Shown here: piece after piece, positions 32,000 through 43,419 of the stretch
Numbering within the stretch: the first letter of the stretch is position 1
Layout: every line of letters begins with the position of its first letter
NCBI GenBank assembly: GCA_021464245.1
Contig: JADCRB010000154.1
Span: 38,603-102,602 of the forward strand
Direction of reading: 5' to 3'
Origin: Carallia brachiata
Lineage: Eukaryota; Streptophyta; Magnoliopsida; Malpighiales; Rhizophoraceae
Length of the DNA stretch: 64,000 bases
Notes under the pieces: model-generated
Told to the model about the DNA's origin: nothing
Databases searched by the model: none
The model's input: the letters and a program-made list of their open reading frames with translations, nothing else
Position numbers and translations under genes: made by a program

Positions 32000-34883
32000 A
32001 GTACAGTTCGAAAACATTCTACATGAAATAAAACTTTTTGCCAAAAAAGTATTATTTTAGTTATAAATAATAACCTTCTTTGCAGCACTGTGAAAGGGGT
32101 GCCAGGACCGCGGACACTCTAGCAAGTATCAAAATATTTTTTATTTCAATTTTTTCTATGTAGCCGGTGAAATAAATACTAAAATAATATTATTTTATTT
32201 ATAAATATTAATTTTTATGATAAAAATAATATTATTTCAATAGACAGAAAGCAACATCCTGCCTTTTTCTTCTTTTCTTAATTTTTTATTTTTATTATCT
32301 AAACAGTAATTTACACAATAAAAATAATTATATTTTTCAGTACAATAATTTGTATAGTAAAAATAATATTTTTAAAAATAATCTTATTATTATAAATTAT
32401 AGTTGATTTTCAAGTTATACATGTAATAAATTTTTATTTAAAAATATAGAAAATACATTTTATAAGACTAATTCAGAATCTATCATAATAAAACAGCAAT
32501 ATGATATTTAAAATAATTATTTTATTATTTCAATAAAATATTACAATTTTATGTAAGTCATGAGTAAGAGTATTTAATAACAATAATTAGTAGTCCTAAA
32601 AAACCTTGGGAAAGATTTATTGATTTACAAAAAAAAAAAAAAAAACTCGATAGAGAAGATGAAAAATGAAGAATGTCACTAAAAAAATATAAAAAATAGT
32701 TATAAAAATGAGTTTAGTTTTTAAAAAAAATAAAAAATTTATCTTTTTCAAAACTAAATCATCAATGCATTTAATGTTACCCTAAATCTACTTGATTTAA
32801 TTTTTTTTCAAATTTTTTTTGCTAAAAAATTTTCTACTATGTATGACTACTTTATAACTATTTTATGTCATCCTAATTTTTCCCAAAAATAAAACTGACA
32901 AAAAAAAAAACCAAAAAGATAAGGAAGTTGACTGTGCTGCGTTACACCTAGCGGTACTTGATAAATATTTGACTATTATGTTTTTAAAATTTAAATTTAA
33001 ATTTGAATATATGTTATTCTAAATTATATACCTTAAGTCTTAAATTTCTAAATTCTTTAAAAAATTTGAAGTTTACAAAATAATAATAAAATGCATTTAA
33101 TTTTATAAAAAGATATGTAATAAATATACAGTTATTTATACTGTTAAATTTTAAAAATTATATTAAAATTTAAAAAATAGATAAATTATAAAATATATTT
33201 AGATATACAGCTTACCCCTTATCAGGTGCTACGTAGTCTTGCTCATTTATTAATTGGTTTTTGTCTCCTCCTGTATTTGGACTCCCTTGTTTTACTCATG
33301 TTAAACTAAATGCTTCATCACATTCATCATCGCCAATTATTATTTTAATAATAATTCATATGTTGGTTACTAGGCATGCTTCCTTTCTTCCCGGGGTCGG
33401 CTTAGAAAATCCAGAACTGAAGTAAGAGGGTAGCAGTTCGTCCTCTTTAAAAATCAAACCAAAGCCGAAACCTTAATCAATTGTGTACTGAAATCATACC
33501 CAGCTTTTCCGAAATTAAAATAATCACAGTTGTTCCTAAGGGTTTTTCCTTTTTTAAAAAAAAAAATTCTTTCATAAATCGTAGTTCTCCTAGAAAGGTC
33601 GAAACAAATTAAGTAAGAATTAGATTGAAATATGTTATTTATTTATTTTCTTTATTGAAATCATCTATTGTTACTTTTTTTTTTTTTAATCTCTGTTGGA
33701 AAAGTTTTAACTTTAATATAAAATTGAAACCAAAACCAAAGAGCAGCTGGCCATAGAAATGGTCTTGATATTTGGGTGATTGCTGTACTTACTTTTTTTT
33801 TTTAATATATACATTATCCTATACTACGTAAATTTATTTATTAAATTTTATTTTAAGTAGATCCCACTGAAATTTTTTAATTTCTTTCACGTTATAATTG
33901 AGTTAATTCGACTTGTCATAATAAGTGAGTCGGATAAGATATTACGAATATTTGAATGCTAATTGTGTATGTTGCTAGACTTACATACTTCTACTAGGAA
34001 CCGAAGACCAACTGATTATCAGGAGCTCGGCGCAAAGTGCAAACTGTTCCTGGAGATGCAAATCCATAATGATATTTTAATTTGCAAGAGGAAATTCTCA
34101 TTTTTCAGACTTCACAGTTAGTAAACCCATAAAATGAGGGTCTGAATTGTTGTTAGTGCTACGCTCATCGAATGCCTAACGATACGTCTTATTCTTAACA
34201 GGTGTGTTTACTCTTACTCTTATACTCAAGCAGCTCCACAACTTAACGATTATAGTGATAACGAAAGAGAGAAATATTATGTAATTTACAAAATCTAGAA
34301 GGATGCCACTTTTTTTATGGACTTGTAATTTATGGGTAGTATAAGTTTTGATTACATATATTATTATGTTCTAAATAACTAAATAATTAACTATTGAGCT
34401 TTTGAGTCAATGATTTTGAAATAATTTGCATGACTGATCTGCTGCAATACCAGCCAATTGACATTACCCAATGTTTGGATCATAGCCAGTGGAAACTTTA
34501 TGATAGTTTGGTCCTATTGCCACAGTTGATCATTTTTTCTTCGGAAAAAATTTTTATTTTTATTTTATGAAAGTGACTTTAAAGTAACAATAAAGTCATA
34601 TGAATAATTAGACAGTTGAATTTATGAAAAAAAAGAGATAAATTGAATAAATAATACTAAATAAAATTATATTATTATTTTTACTATTTAAATGTAGTCA
34701 TATAATTTTATTTTTTTCCTCTTTTTCATTTTTCTAATTTATTCGCGTTTTTATTTTTTATTTCTTGCACTTTTACTAATTTTTTTTATTAATTTTCTTT
34801 TCCATTTCGTACTCCTACAGTGCGTGTAATCTGATAAATATGTAGCCGGGACAAGTTAGACAGTCATTAGTTTTAGTGTAGTC
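32000..34883. other. Non-coding part of duplication unit 2
   Basis: No gene was seen. A block at about 32260-33250 has no counterpart in unit 1. The rest is collinear with 22560-25270, without the 254-bp MITE. Confidence 0.5.
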
Positions 34884-36618
34884 ATGGAGTGGCTTTCAAA
34901 TGTTATCATCTCCCTCATCAGCCTCTCAATATCCGCCTTGGTCCTCCACACCCTCCGCCGTAAAACCACCAGCCAGAATCGGCTTCCTCCGGGGCCACCA
35001 GGATGGCCCATACTGGGCAACTTGTTTGACCTTGGTCCACAGCCCCATAGGACCCTAGCGGACCTCAGGCAAAAATACGGCCCTGTAATTTGGTTGAGGC
35101 TCGGTTCGATGAATACTATGGTAGTCCTGTCAGCTAAGGCCGCGGCTGAACTCTTCAAGAACCACGATCTCGCATTTGCAGAACGCAACGTGACCGAAAC
35201 AATGCGTACCCATGGCTACGACCAAGGCTCCCTGGCCCTGGCGCCTTATGGCTCGTACTGGCGAGTCCTCAGGCGCCTGGTCACCCTAGATATGTTAGTC
35301 AACAAGCGGATTAATGAAACTGCCTTTATACGCAGGAAATGTGTGGATCAAATGTTGCAGTGGATTGAAGAGGAGTCGATCAAAACTGGTGGCGGTACTG
35401 GAATTCAAGTGGCACGGTTTGTGTTCTTGACAGCGTTTAATATTCTGGCAAATCTCATGCTTTCGCGTGACTTATTCGACCCAGAATCGAAAGACGCAGC
35501 GAGTTTTTCAAGCTATGATGGGTCTAATAGAGTGGACCGGGCATGCCAATATGGCAGATTATTTTCCGTGGCTGAAGCGGCTCGACCCGCAGGGATTGAG
35601 GAGAAAAGCGAGAGGGATGTCGGGAAGGCGATGGCAATTGCTTCAAAATTTGTCAAAGAGAGAGTGGAAGAAAAGGAGGCCATGAAGGAAGACAGAAAGA
35701 AAGATTTCTTGGATGTTCTGCTTGAATTTGAAGGAAATGGTAAAGACGAGCCTGCAAAAATTTCAGACAGGGACATCAACATCTTCATACTGGTAGCTGT
35801 CTTATGTCAATTAGCCTTAATTCCTTGATTTTGTTTTATTTATTTTTAATTTATTATAAATCTCACGCTCTCATTTTTAAATTATTCGATTGATCATCTG
35901 ATTATATGACTATATGATTGTTCATCAAAATTTAATGAATTGGATGTTGACAAGTTGAAAGCGTCGAGGCCCGTGACTAACATATTTATCGCTTTGGGTG
36001 GAACAGGAAATATTTATGGCCGGTTCAGAGACCAGCAGCACAATTGAGTGGGCCATCACAGAGCTCCTACTCAAACCGGAGTCAATGGCCAAGGCCAAGG
36101 TTGAGCTTGCTGAAGTGATCGGCGGAAACAGGAAAGTTGAAGAGAGTGACATAGACAACCTCCCATACTTGCAAAATGTGATCAAGGAAACGCTGCGATG
36201 CCACCCCCCAGTCCCATTTCTATTACCAAGAAAAGCAATCCAAGACACCAACTTCATGGGCTACGGCATACCCAAGAACACTCAAGTCCTAGTCAACGCC
36301 TGGGCTATTGGGAGGGACCCAGATGCCTGGGAGGACCCCTCGTCTTTCAAGCCCGAAAGGTTTTCTGACTCAAAGATTGACTACAAAGGCCAGCACCATG
36401 AGTACATCCCATTTGGGTCTGGCCGAAGGATGTGTGCGGGCGTGTCGCTTGCTAATCGGACCCTTCACATTATTTTGGGGTCACTGCTTCACGAGTTTGA
36501 CTGGGAACTTGACCCTGCCATCGATCCAGCAACCATGGACATGAATGATCGGTTGGGTGTTGCTACACGCAAGTTTGTGCCATTATTGGCAGTGCCTAAA
36601 AAAAAGCGTAGGGTGTGA
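34884..36618 (+). CDS. CYP76A: CYP76A-type cytochrome P450, copy 2
   Basis: Exon 1 is 34884-35792 (303 codons) and exon 2 is 36007-36618, with a GT-AG intron, giving 506 residues, a normal length. Seen in order: N-terminal membrane anchor, LPPGPPGWPILGN (about 34-46), SYWRVLRR (C-helix), I-helix AGSETSS (about 308-314), KETLR (ExxR, E364 and R367), FKPERF, and the heme loop [11 protein letters not shown] with ligand Cys446. It should be an ER-anchored mono-oxygenase fed by P450 reductase, with unknown substrate. Odd point: three single-base losses at about 35500, 35510 and 35607 compensate each other. Residues about 207-242 (F-G region) read SFSSYDGSNRVD onward where copy 1 has EFFTAMMGLMEW. 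The frame stays open but that segment is nonsense relative to the family, so activity is doubtful unless the losses are sequence errors. It also lacks one Thr of the usual ETT in the I-helix. Confidence 0.8.
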
Positions 36619-39600
36619 AGAAATATCTGCAAAAAAAGATGGTGGCTCTTTTGGAAATCTTATGTTTGAATAATTTGATAATGTGGGGTCGCGGTGACAT
36701 GCATGGAGATGACTATTATTATCTTATTTTACAATTTTGTATTAGTAAATAATTTATGCGATACGTAAGATCAATAAATTTTTTTAGTCAATTAGTTATA
36801 CATTTTGGAAATGTACATATACAATATTATTTTGTGTGCCTCAAAAATTTTCAAGTTATTTAAGTATTAAATTATCTAGAGCTCAAATTAATTAAACAAA
36901 GAAAAGAAAATGAAAATAAGCAGATTGTCCAAGCCAATTGAATTGATGATCCATCTGGATCGATTGAAAGGATTTGCAAGGGCACTATGATCATTAAATT
37001 GGATAAATTAATGGGATTGATCAATGTTGGAAAGAGATTATTAAAATAAAATAAAAACTTAGTTAAATTTTAGCGAAATGTAAGCATGACTGTCCACCTT
37101 TGTCTTTGTTCAATTCGGGGGTGAGCACCTGCCTGCATATTTTTCTCAATCCAATTGAATCACGATAGATACTTACTTGAAAAGCATTAAAAAAAGCTAA
37201 TATCTATATGTAAGGATAAAGTCATGTGCAAGTTGCCAAATCTAATGCAAATAATTTAAATCTGCCATTTTAGAAATGATCTGCTTAAAGGATCAAAAAA
37301 GTAAAATAAATAGAAGGACAATAAGAAAAAAAAAAAGTTACATACAGATATATCATAAACCTAAATTGGAGATTAGATGTGGTTATATTAGATTGGAATA
37401 CCTTTATCCTTAATATTGTCGTTTGGTACCTAAACGCTATGTTTAGTATGTCGCGTAGAAAAAATTTTTCTTAAAGTATGGCTAAAATTGATATACCATC
37501 TATATCACAAAAGAAAAAATATATCTATATGTAAAGATAAAATCAGGTACAGTTTTGAATATACAATTTTAAATGTGATATGTTTAAAGGATACATATTT
37601 AATATTGAAAAAATATAAAAATACAAATAAAAATTACAAATTCCCAGCGATGTGTTTATAAACAAATACTATTTTCTTAGTATATGTAACACTGACCGCA
37701 CGTACAATGAAAAAAAAAAAAAAACAGTATTAAAAAAGCGTTTAAATGATAGTTGAAAGATTTATACTACAACCATTAACCTTGAAAAGAATAGTTCAGA
37801 TGAAAAATTGTACTTATAATTGAGAAATATAGGTGAGAAAAAATAAAAAAATATTAAAAAATATATATTTTATTCAAGTATACTCGTAATTTTATATTGA
37901 GAAAAAGACGATTGTATGTATATTAAAATTTAAATTCTATTTAAATTTTGAGAAATTATATAATAGAATTATAATTCTAATTGTAATTGAATATTCATAA
38001 TTATAAAATATTTTAATATTTTTAATTTATAAATTTATGAAAATATATCACATGACAATTAAAAATATTAAAATTTTCTCTCAACTTTATATACTTGCAT
38101 ATAGATTAAGCTTTCTTTTTAAAGAAACAAAATAGTACCTTTCAGGCCTACAGCTGTAACTTGCTTGTATTTTTTTTTTTGACTAAAAAAAAATTGTCAA
38201 TATGTTGATCATTAAATTTGAGAGTCGGGGAGTCACAGTAATTCCCGTTTGTTTTGACCATTCAACCCAACCAATAAAAAAAAACTCATAATGCGAATAC
38301 TGTTAGACTCCAATAGTCTCCTCCAAACCAATCAAATGTTGTTAATGAGTTTTGAATAAGGAGCGCGTAAGTCACAATTAAACTGAATAATTGTGGATGT
38401 CTCATAAACGCTGTTCGTAAGACTCAAATTAAAATTAAAAATAAAAAAAATATTTCAAATTATTATTAAAATACCACCTTAAATAATTTATTTGTAATAA
38501 AAGTTGCTATTATTAGACAATTATTGTAAGCCATTATTTTTCTTTATGAAATTCAAAGTCCTTCGCCGACCAATTTTGATTTTGACCCAATATTGGATTC
38601 CAGAGACTAATTCACGAGTGCGCTCATTCCAACCCCAACATTTTTTTTCCTTTCTCTCTAGTCTCTTGTCAGCGAGCTTTCATCCAAATCTCAATCGGGT
38701 GTTGCGTAATTGACCAATAAATGCATAGAGTTTTTCTTTGAAAGGATGCAGCACGTGTTCAAAACATTGTGTCCTATCTTTTCCCACGATTCGTATATCG
38801 TAATATAACGAATTTTTAATTTTATATTATTATATTGATAAAATATAAAATAAAAAATAATTATATTTTATTACTTTGTTTTGTTGTAGAACAAATATCA
38901 ATTTAATTTTATAAAATTAAGAGAAATTATACTTTAACACGTTAATTAGACAAAAATTTCAAAAAAAATCTCTGGATGCATACTTTTCCTCTATGAAATT
39001 CTTAACCCACGTCTCTTTCAATATTCTTTCCTTTTCTTCAATGCACGAATTGTTAAGGCGTCTATTATTTTGTTGAAAATATAAACTAAAACCAAACTAA
39101 ATGGTACTTCATAATTTAGTTTTGTTTAATGGGGTAAAATTATGATCTAATTTGAGAATTTGGAAAATTATGATTTATGGTTTAGGTTTGGCGTCTTTCA
39201 AAATTTAAACCAAACTAATCTGAAACTGTATTTTAATTGTATGTTATACGGATATAATTTTTATATGCATTATTATTACATTAATTAAATAATTCTTAAA
39301 TCAACATAACTCTAAAATCATATTTCTACTATATTTTTATTATACGTTGTCATATATATTTACTTTCACAAGATCACAATTCGGACAAATCCATACGATA
39401 ACTTTTAGTGAACTTGTTTCTTGTGCTTGTCCGTGGGGCTTATGCGACGGAAACTTAGTAAGTTTCAAATCATCTGTTGTTCAAATCTTTCCTTTGTTGA
39501 AAGGAAAATATTTCGATCAATTTGGTTTGTCAAAGCACAGTAACTATTGCATAGTTTGTTACGGCACGACAGCCAAGTATACAAAAGGCAGGCAGCGTAA

Positions 39601-40220
39601 ATGCAACGTCATACCTTAACGGTGAGTCCGAGAGTCCGAGACTCCAATTAGGAAAAAAAATCACAATCAAACGACTCCCTCTCTTCTTTATTTTGAAAAA
39701 AGTTACTTTTTACATCTTAATTTTTAAGTGTATTAAAAATTTATATCTTAAGTTCTCAAAAATTATAAAAAAAAAAATATCAACATTTTTTAGTAGTAAC
39801 AAAAAACACATATATCAACTTACTATTAGTAAATGTTATTTTTAATTACAAAAATATTATTAAAAATGACTCGAAAAGACTAAATTAAATATCTTAAGAA
39901 TCACTATTCTCTTCAATCTCTCTTTAAAATGATTTGAAGGGACCAAAATTCCTTGGCTCATCCATGGAAAATCTCAGCATGCACTTGAAGGTGTAAGGTC
40001 CAGCTACTTAATTGGTTTCAAGAGCATCCACTATGATTTTAACATTTAGAGATCTAGGTGGTTTCAATTTACAAGGCAAAAGATCGTTAATGTTAACGAT
40101 TTAAAATTTTGATATTATGATAATATTTCCCCCTAAACCGGTCATCCTTTTTTAAAAAAATTATTTTTATAAGCGGAAACCATCATGCTCATCTAAGCAG
40201 AGACCAAACGGAAATAAACC
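36619..40220. other. Non-coding DNA after CYP76A copy 2
   Basis: No supported gene. About 36690-38120 has no counterpart in unit 1, and 38120-39110 is collinear with unit 1. 39111-40220 is A/T-rich with one modest 90-codon frame (39347-39619) that matches nothing known to me. Confidence 0.45.
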
Positions 40221-40982
40221 TGTAAATAAAAAAAAAAAGAAAAAAAAGTCAAAGGCAACGCAGACCAAAAAAAAATAAATAAATAAAAAAATTTCTTTCT
40301 CATGTTATGTTCTTTATAAATAAATCTCTACCCTTCAATTCAAAACATATTTAATAAATCTGTAAACAGAAAAATTCAAAAAATTTGAGAGAAAAAGAAA
40401 ATTTTGAAAATCTCTCAAGAAAATTTTTTCTTTTCTTACGTACTTTTACTCTGCAGTATACTCTCCTAACTCCTTTTTTAGAGATATTTCAGGGATAACC
40501 CCCAAAAAATTTGTTGTTTCCATTTCTAAAATTATTTTTAGATTTATATTCTCCGATCGCACTAGATCTGAATTTATGAGAATATAGATCTGAAAATATC
40601 AAAATATTACAAATCCGACTGGGATTAAATCTCATACGACCCTCAGCAAAATCCAGACAGCTCATCCGAGAATAAGTCCTTTCGACTCTCGGTGAAATTA
40701 AGCCAGATCGGTTCAGATCAGGTCTCTACGGTTCTTAACCGTAATCAAAACGTCCAAATCAGATACAGTTTTAGTCTACCCAGTTCAAGATAAAGCTGTA
40801 GAAATTATTTCTGTCAAGATCAAGCTCGTGCAGCTCTTAACAGAATCAAAAAAGGAACACTAATCAGAAGATCTACGGAGATCGACTCTACGTAAATTTT
40901 ATTTTATTTTTAAATTTTTATTTATAATTTATTTTTATATTTTCGAATTTAATTATTTTAAATTCGAAATTTATCTGTTACA
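40221..40982 (+). mobile_element. Solo Ty3/gypsy LTR with perfect 5-bp target duplication
   Basis: Starts TGTAAATAAA, ends TCTGTTACA, 762 bases, flanked by AAACC at 40216-40220 and 40983-40987. It matches the LTRs of the 13.5-20 kb compound element, for example 'ggtctctacggttcttaacc' and 'ctctcggtgaaattaagcc'. No internal domain follows. This is the usual product of LTR-LTR recombination. Confidence 0.9.
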
Positions 40983-41885
40983 AAACCCACAACCGCTTAC
41001 TCGTTAGCCATTGACGACGGCAATTAGGGAATCGAATAATGGAATTTATGGATCAATTAAGGTTGATAGGCAGAGGATCAAGTTAGAATACATTAGAAGC
41101 ATTAGAAAGTTTAAAAAAAAAAATGAAAAAGTTTTTGTTTTTAAAAGTCAAGCTTTAGAGTAATACTATGTATATTAGAATAAATTTTCACTAAATTTTT
41201 ATTTTATATTAACTTTTTGCTGGATGCACAAACATTTTTTTTTTACTTGTACTAAAAAAAAAAAAAAAAAAACTCTCTCTGGAGCTTCAATTGGCTGGGT
41301 ACATGTCGATTTCCACTTGAGATACCGTGCGTATAATGTATCTTGCCAAAGTTTTTGTCCTTATGGTGAAGTTCTTTATAAATCCAGAGTATTAATTTAA
41401 ACGCACAGAAATTAAAATCTGATAGAACCTGATTGCAACACAAATATGAGTCCAATGTCTTTTTATTTCATGTGTCTAGCTATCTATTTGCCTAATTTTT
41501 ATCATATGTACTTGTCCAATATGCCTTTTACTTTTCGTTTGTTTCATGAATCAATTAAATCGCAGCATGTGTTAAATATGACTTTCATTTTCATATCTAA
41601 TATATGAAATAATGATTTGTATAGCTTAAGTTTCCAACAGCTTTCATCAATTAAATCATCAAATTATGTAAGTGTAATGATATTATGATAATGATACATA
41701 GGGAACTCGAACAAGAAAGGTACTGGTCTATGCCAGAGTGTGAGGTCCATTAAACACTTCAAGTTACAACTCACAAACCCCAGCTGAACCGCTTTTTCGG
41801 CAGGTTATCATTAATTTATTTCTTTTGTTGGTTAAATTATTAATTTATTTATATTTTAGTCTGTATAAGAGATTATAAGATCATC
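40983..41885. other. AT-rich intergenic DNA
   Basis: No gene or element recognised. Confidence 0.5.
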
Positions 41886-41965
41886 ATCAAGGAAGGAGGG
41901 GCGCGAACCCCATCACACTAGTGAAAGGCCGTGGCTTTCCAACAACTTACCAATGCTGAGTTCTC
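41886..41965 (-). repeat. tRNA-derived SINE
   Basis: On the minus strand an A-box-like ACTCAGCATTGGTAAG (about 41946-41961) is followed about 35 bases later by a B box GGGGTTCGCGCCCC (41898-41911). The spacing fits a pol III promoter. The SINE may extend to about 42050. Acceptor-stem pairing of a real tRNA is missing. Confidence 0.5.
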
Positions 41966-42101
41966 AAATTATTAGTCTATTATGGAAAGGATCCCCCCTC
42001 CTTCAGGCCTAAAACATCAGCCCACTATAGACTATTGGGTCAAACACCGAAAAAAAAAAACTTGAAAGAAGAAAAAAAAAAAACTTGAAAGAAGAGAGAA
42101 G

Positions 42102-42553
42102 CAGTGTAATCGAAACCGGACCAGACCGGCCGGTTCAACCGGTTGGACCGGTGACCGGTCCTAGGTTCGGTTTGGTTTAGGCATAAAAAGGGAGGGCTGA
42201 CCGGACCGGTCAAAACCGGTCAAAAACCGGATCGGTCGGACCGGTTTAGAATTGAACCAAAAATTTATAAATTATAATTTGACCCCTATTGTTTACTTAA
42301 ATTATAATTTGACCTTTAACTATACTTAAAATTTCAATTTAGTCCAAAACTTAATCAAAATTTTCAATTTAATCCTTAAAACTAAAAAAATGAATATTTA
42401 ATCATTATTTATAAATATTATTCTTTTAATTACATTTATAAATATATATATTATTAAATACCGGTTCAACTACCGGTTTAACCGGTTGAACCGGTTGAAT
42501 CTTGACTCACTAATGTTTCCGGTTCAATAACCGGTCCGGTTCTGACAACCTTG
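42102..42553. mobile_element. CCGGTT-rich hAT-type MITE
   Basis: 452 bases, flanked by GAGAGAAG at 42094-42101 and 42554-42561, a perfect 8-bp duplication as for hAT elements. The ends CAGTGTAATCGAAACCGG and (inverse) CAAGGTTGTCAGAACCGG form imperfect terminal repeats. Both ends are packed with CCGGT, ACCGG and GGTTCAACCGG words, so many overlapping hairpins can form. No coding capacity. Confidence 0.8.
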
Positions 42554-42561
42554 GAGAGAAG

Positions 42562-43419
42562 AACATGATTTGAGCTATGATCATATTATATTTACTGTTA
42601 TTGAAATTATGAAATATGCCATGGCGATAATATAGTATAATATATAACGGCGGGTTGGAAAAAAAATTTAACAATTACAGTAACATGATATCACAAAGTA
42701 TAGGTAAAAGGCCACGTAATTTCTAGTTGCCGCTTCATTACGTCTATCCACTTCCATTAATCAACCAAATGTAAAACCATTCTGCATTTGACCAAAAAAC
42801 AAAAAAAATGTAAAACCATTCTGCATGCATTACGATTTGTCCTGAAAGAAGTGGGGTTCATGTAATAGTATGCAAGCTTGCAAAGAATAAAGATGTCATG
42901 CAAGTCCTTAAATTATATCCCCATTATTGCCATTATTGCCATTATTTTAGATTTGCTTCCTAGCTCCTTCTTTTAGTAGAATTTTGGTCTAAAAGATCAG
43001 ATTCTGTTAGCAGAATTTTAATTTAACATATGATATCTAAATGTTATATCAACCTAGTGGGCAGTGGTCATTAAGTATATCACTTGTGATATTAATTTGG
43101 ATTGAAACACCAGATTTCAGTGCATCTCAATAATAGTTAACACCAAATCTCACTAGATTTTACTGATTGTTAATCCCTAATTCAACTAGACCAAGAAAAT
43201 TTATATCTTTATAGAAAACTATCTATCATTGCTCCAAGACTGGAAAATCTGCATTTCTTGGAAGCAAAGATAGATGATCTCTTGATCTAGTCTTCGAGTC
43301 TTAGTGATTTAGTTCTCATATCCCGACCTTTCGGTAAAAGAAGAAAAGATAGGCCTTAACACCCAACTTCTATGAACATGAGGGTTATGTCAATTACGCC
43401 TTTGCTCTGGCATGGAAAA
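42562..43419. other. Intergenic and probable 3' region of the DUF668 gene
   Basis: No separate gene. A perfect short repeat 'aatgtaaaaccattctgcat' occurs at about 42768 and 42808. Confidence 0.4.

Larger units (their letters stand above)
29731..39110 (+). repeat. Segmental duplication, unit 2 (Pack-MULE plus CYP76A)
   Basis: Partner of 21077-29470, in direct orientation and almost adjacent. It differs by a nested MITE and an A/T-rich element in the Pack-MULE right arm, about 1 kb of extra sequence at about 32260-33250, and about 1.4 kb at about 36690-38120. Confidence 0.85.

Noticed and set aside
41886..41965. Functional tRNA gene
   Set aside because: A and B boxes are present, but no acceptor stem or anticodon arm can be folded, so SINE fits better.
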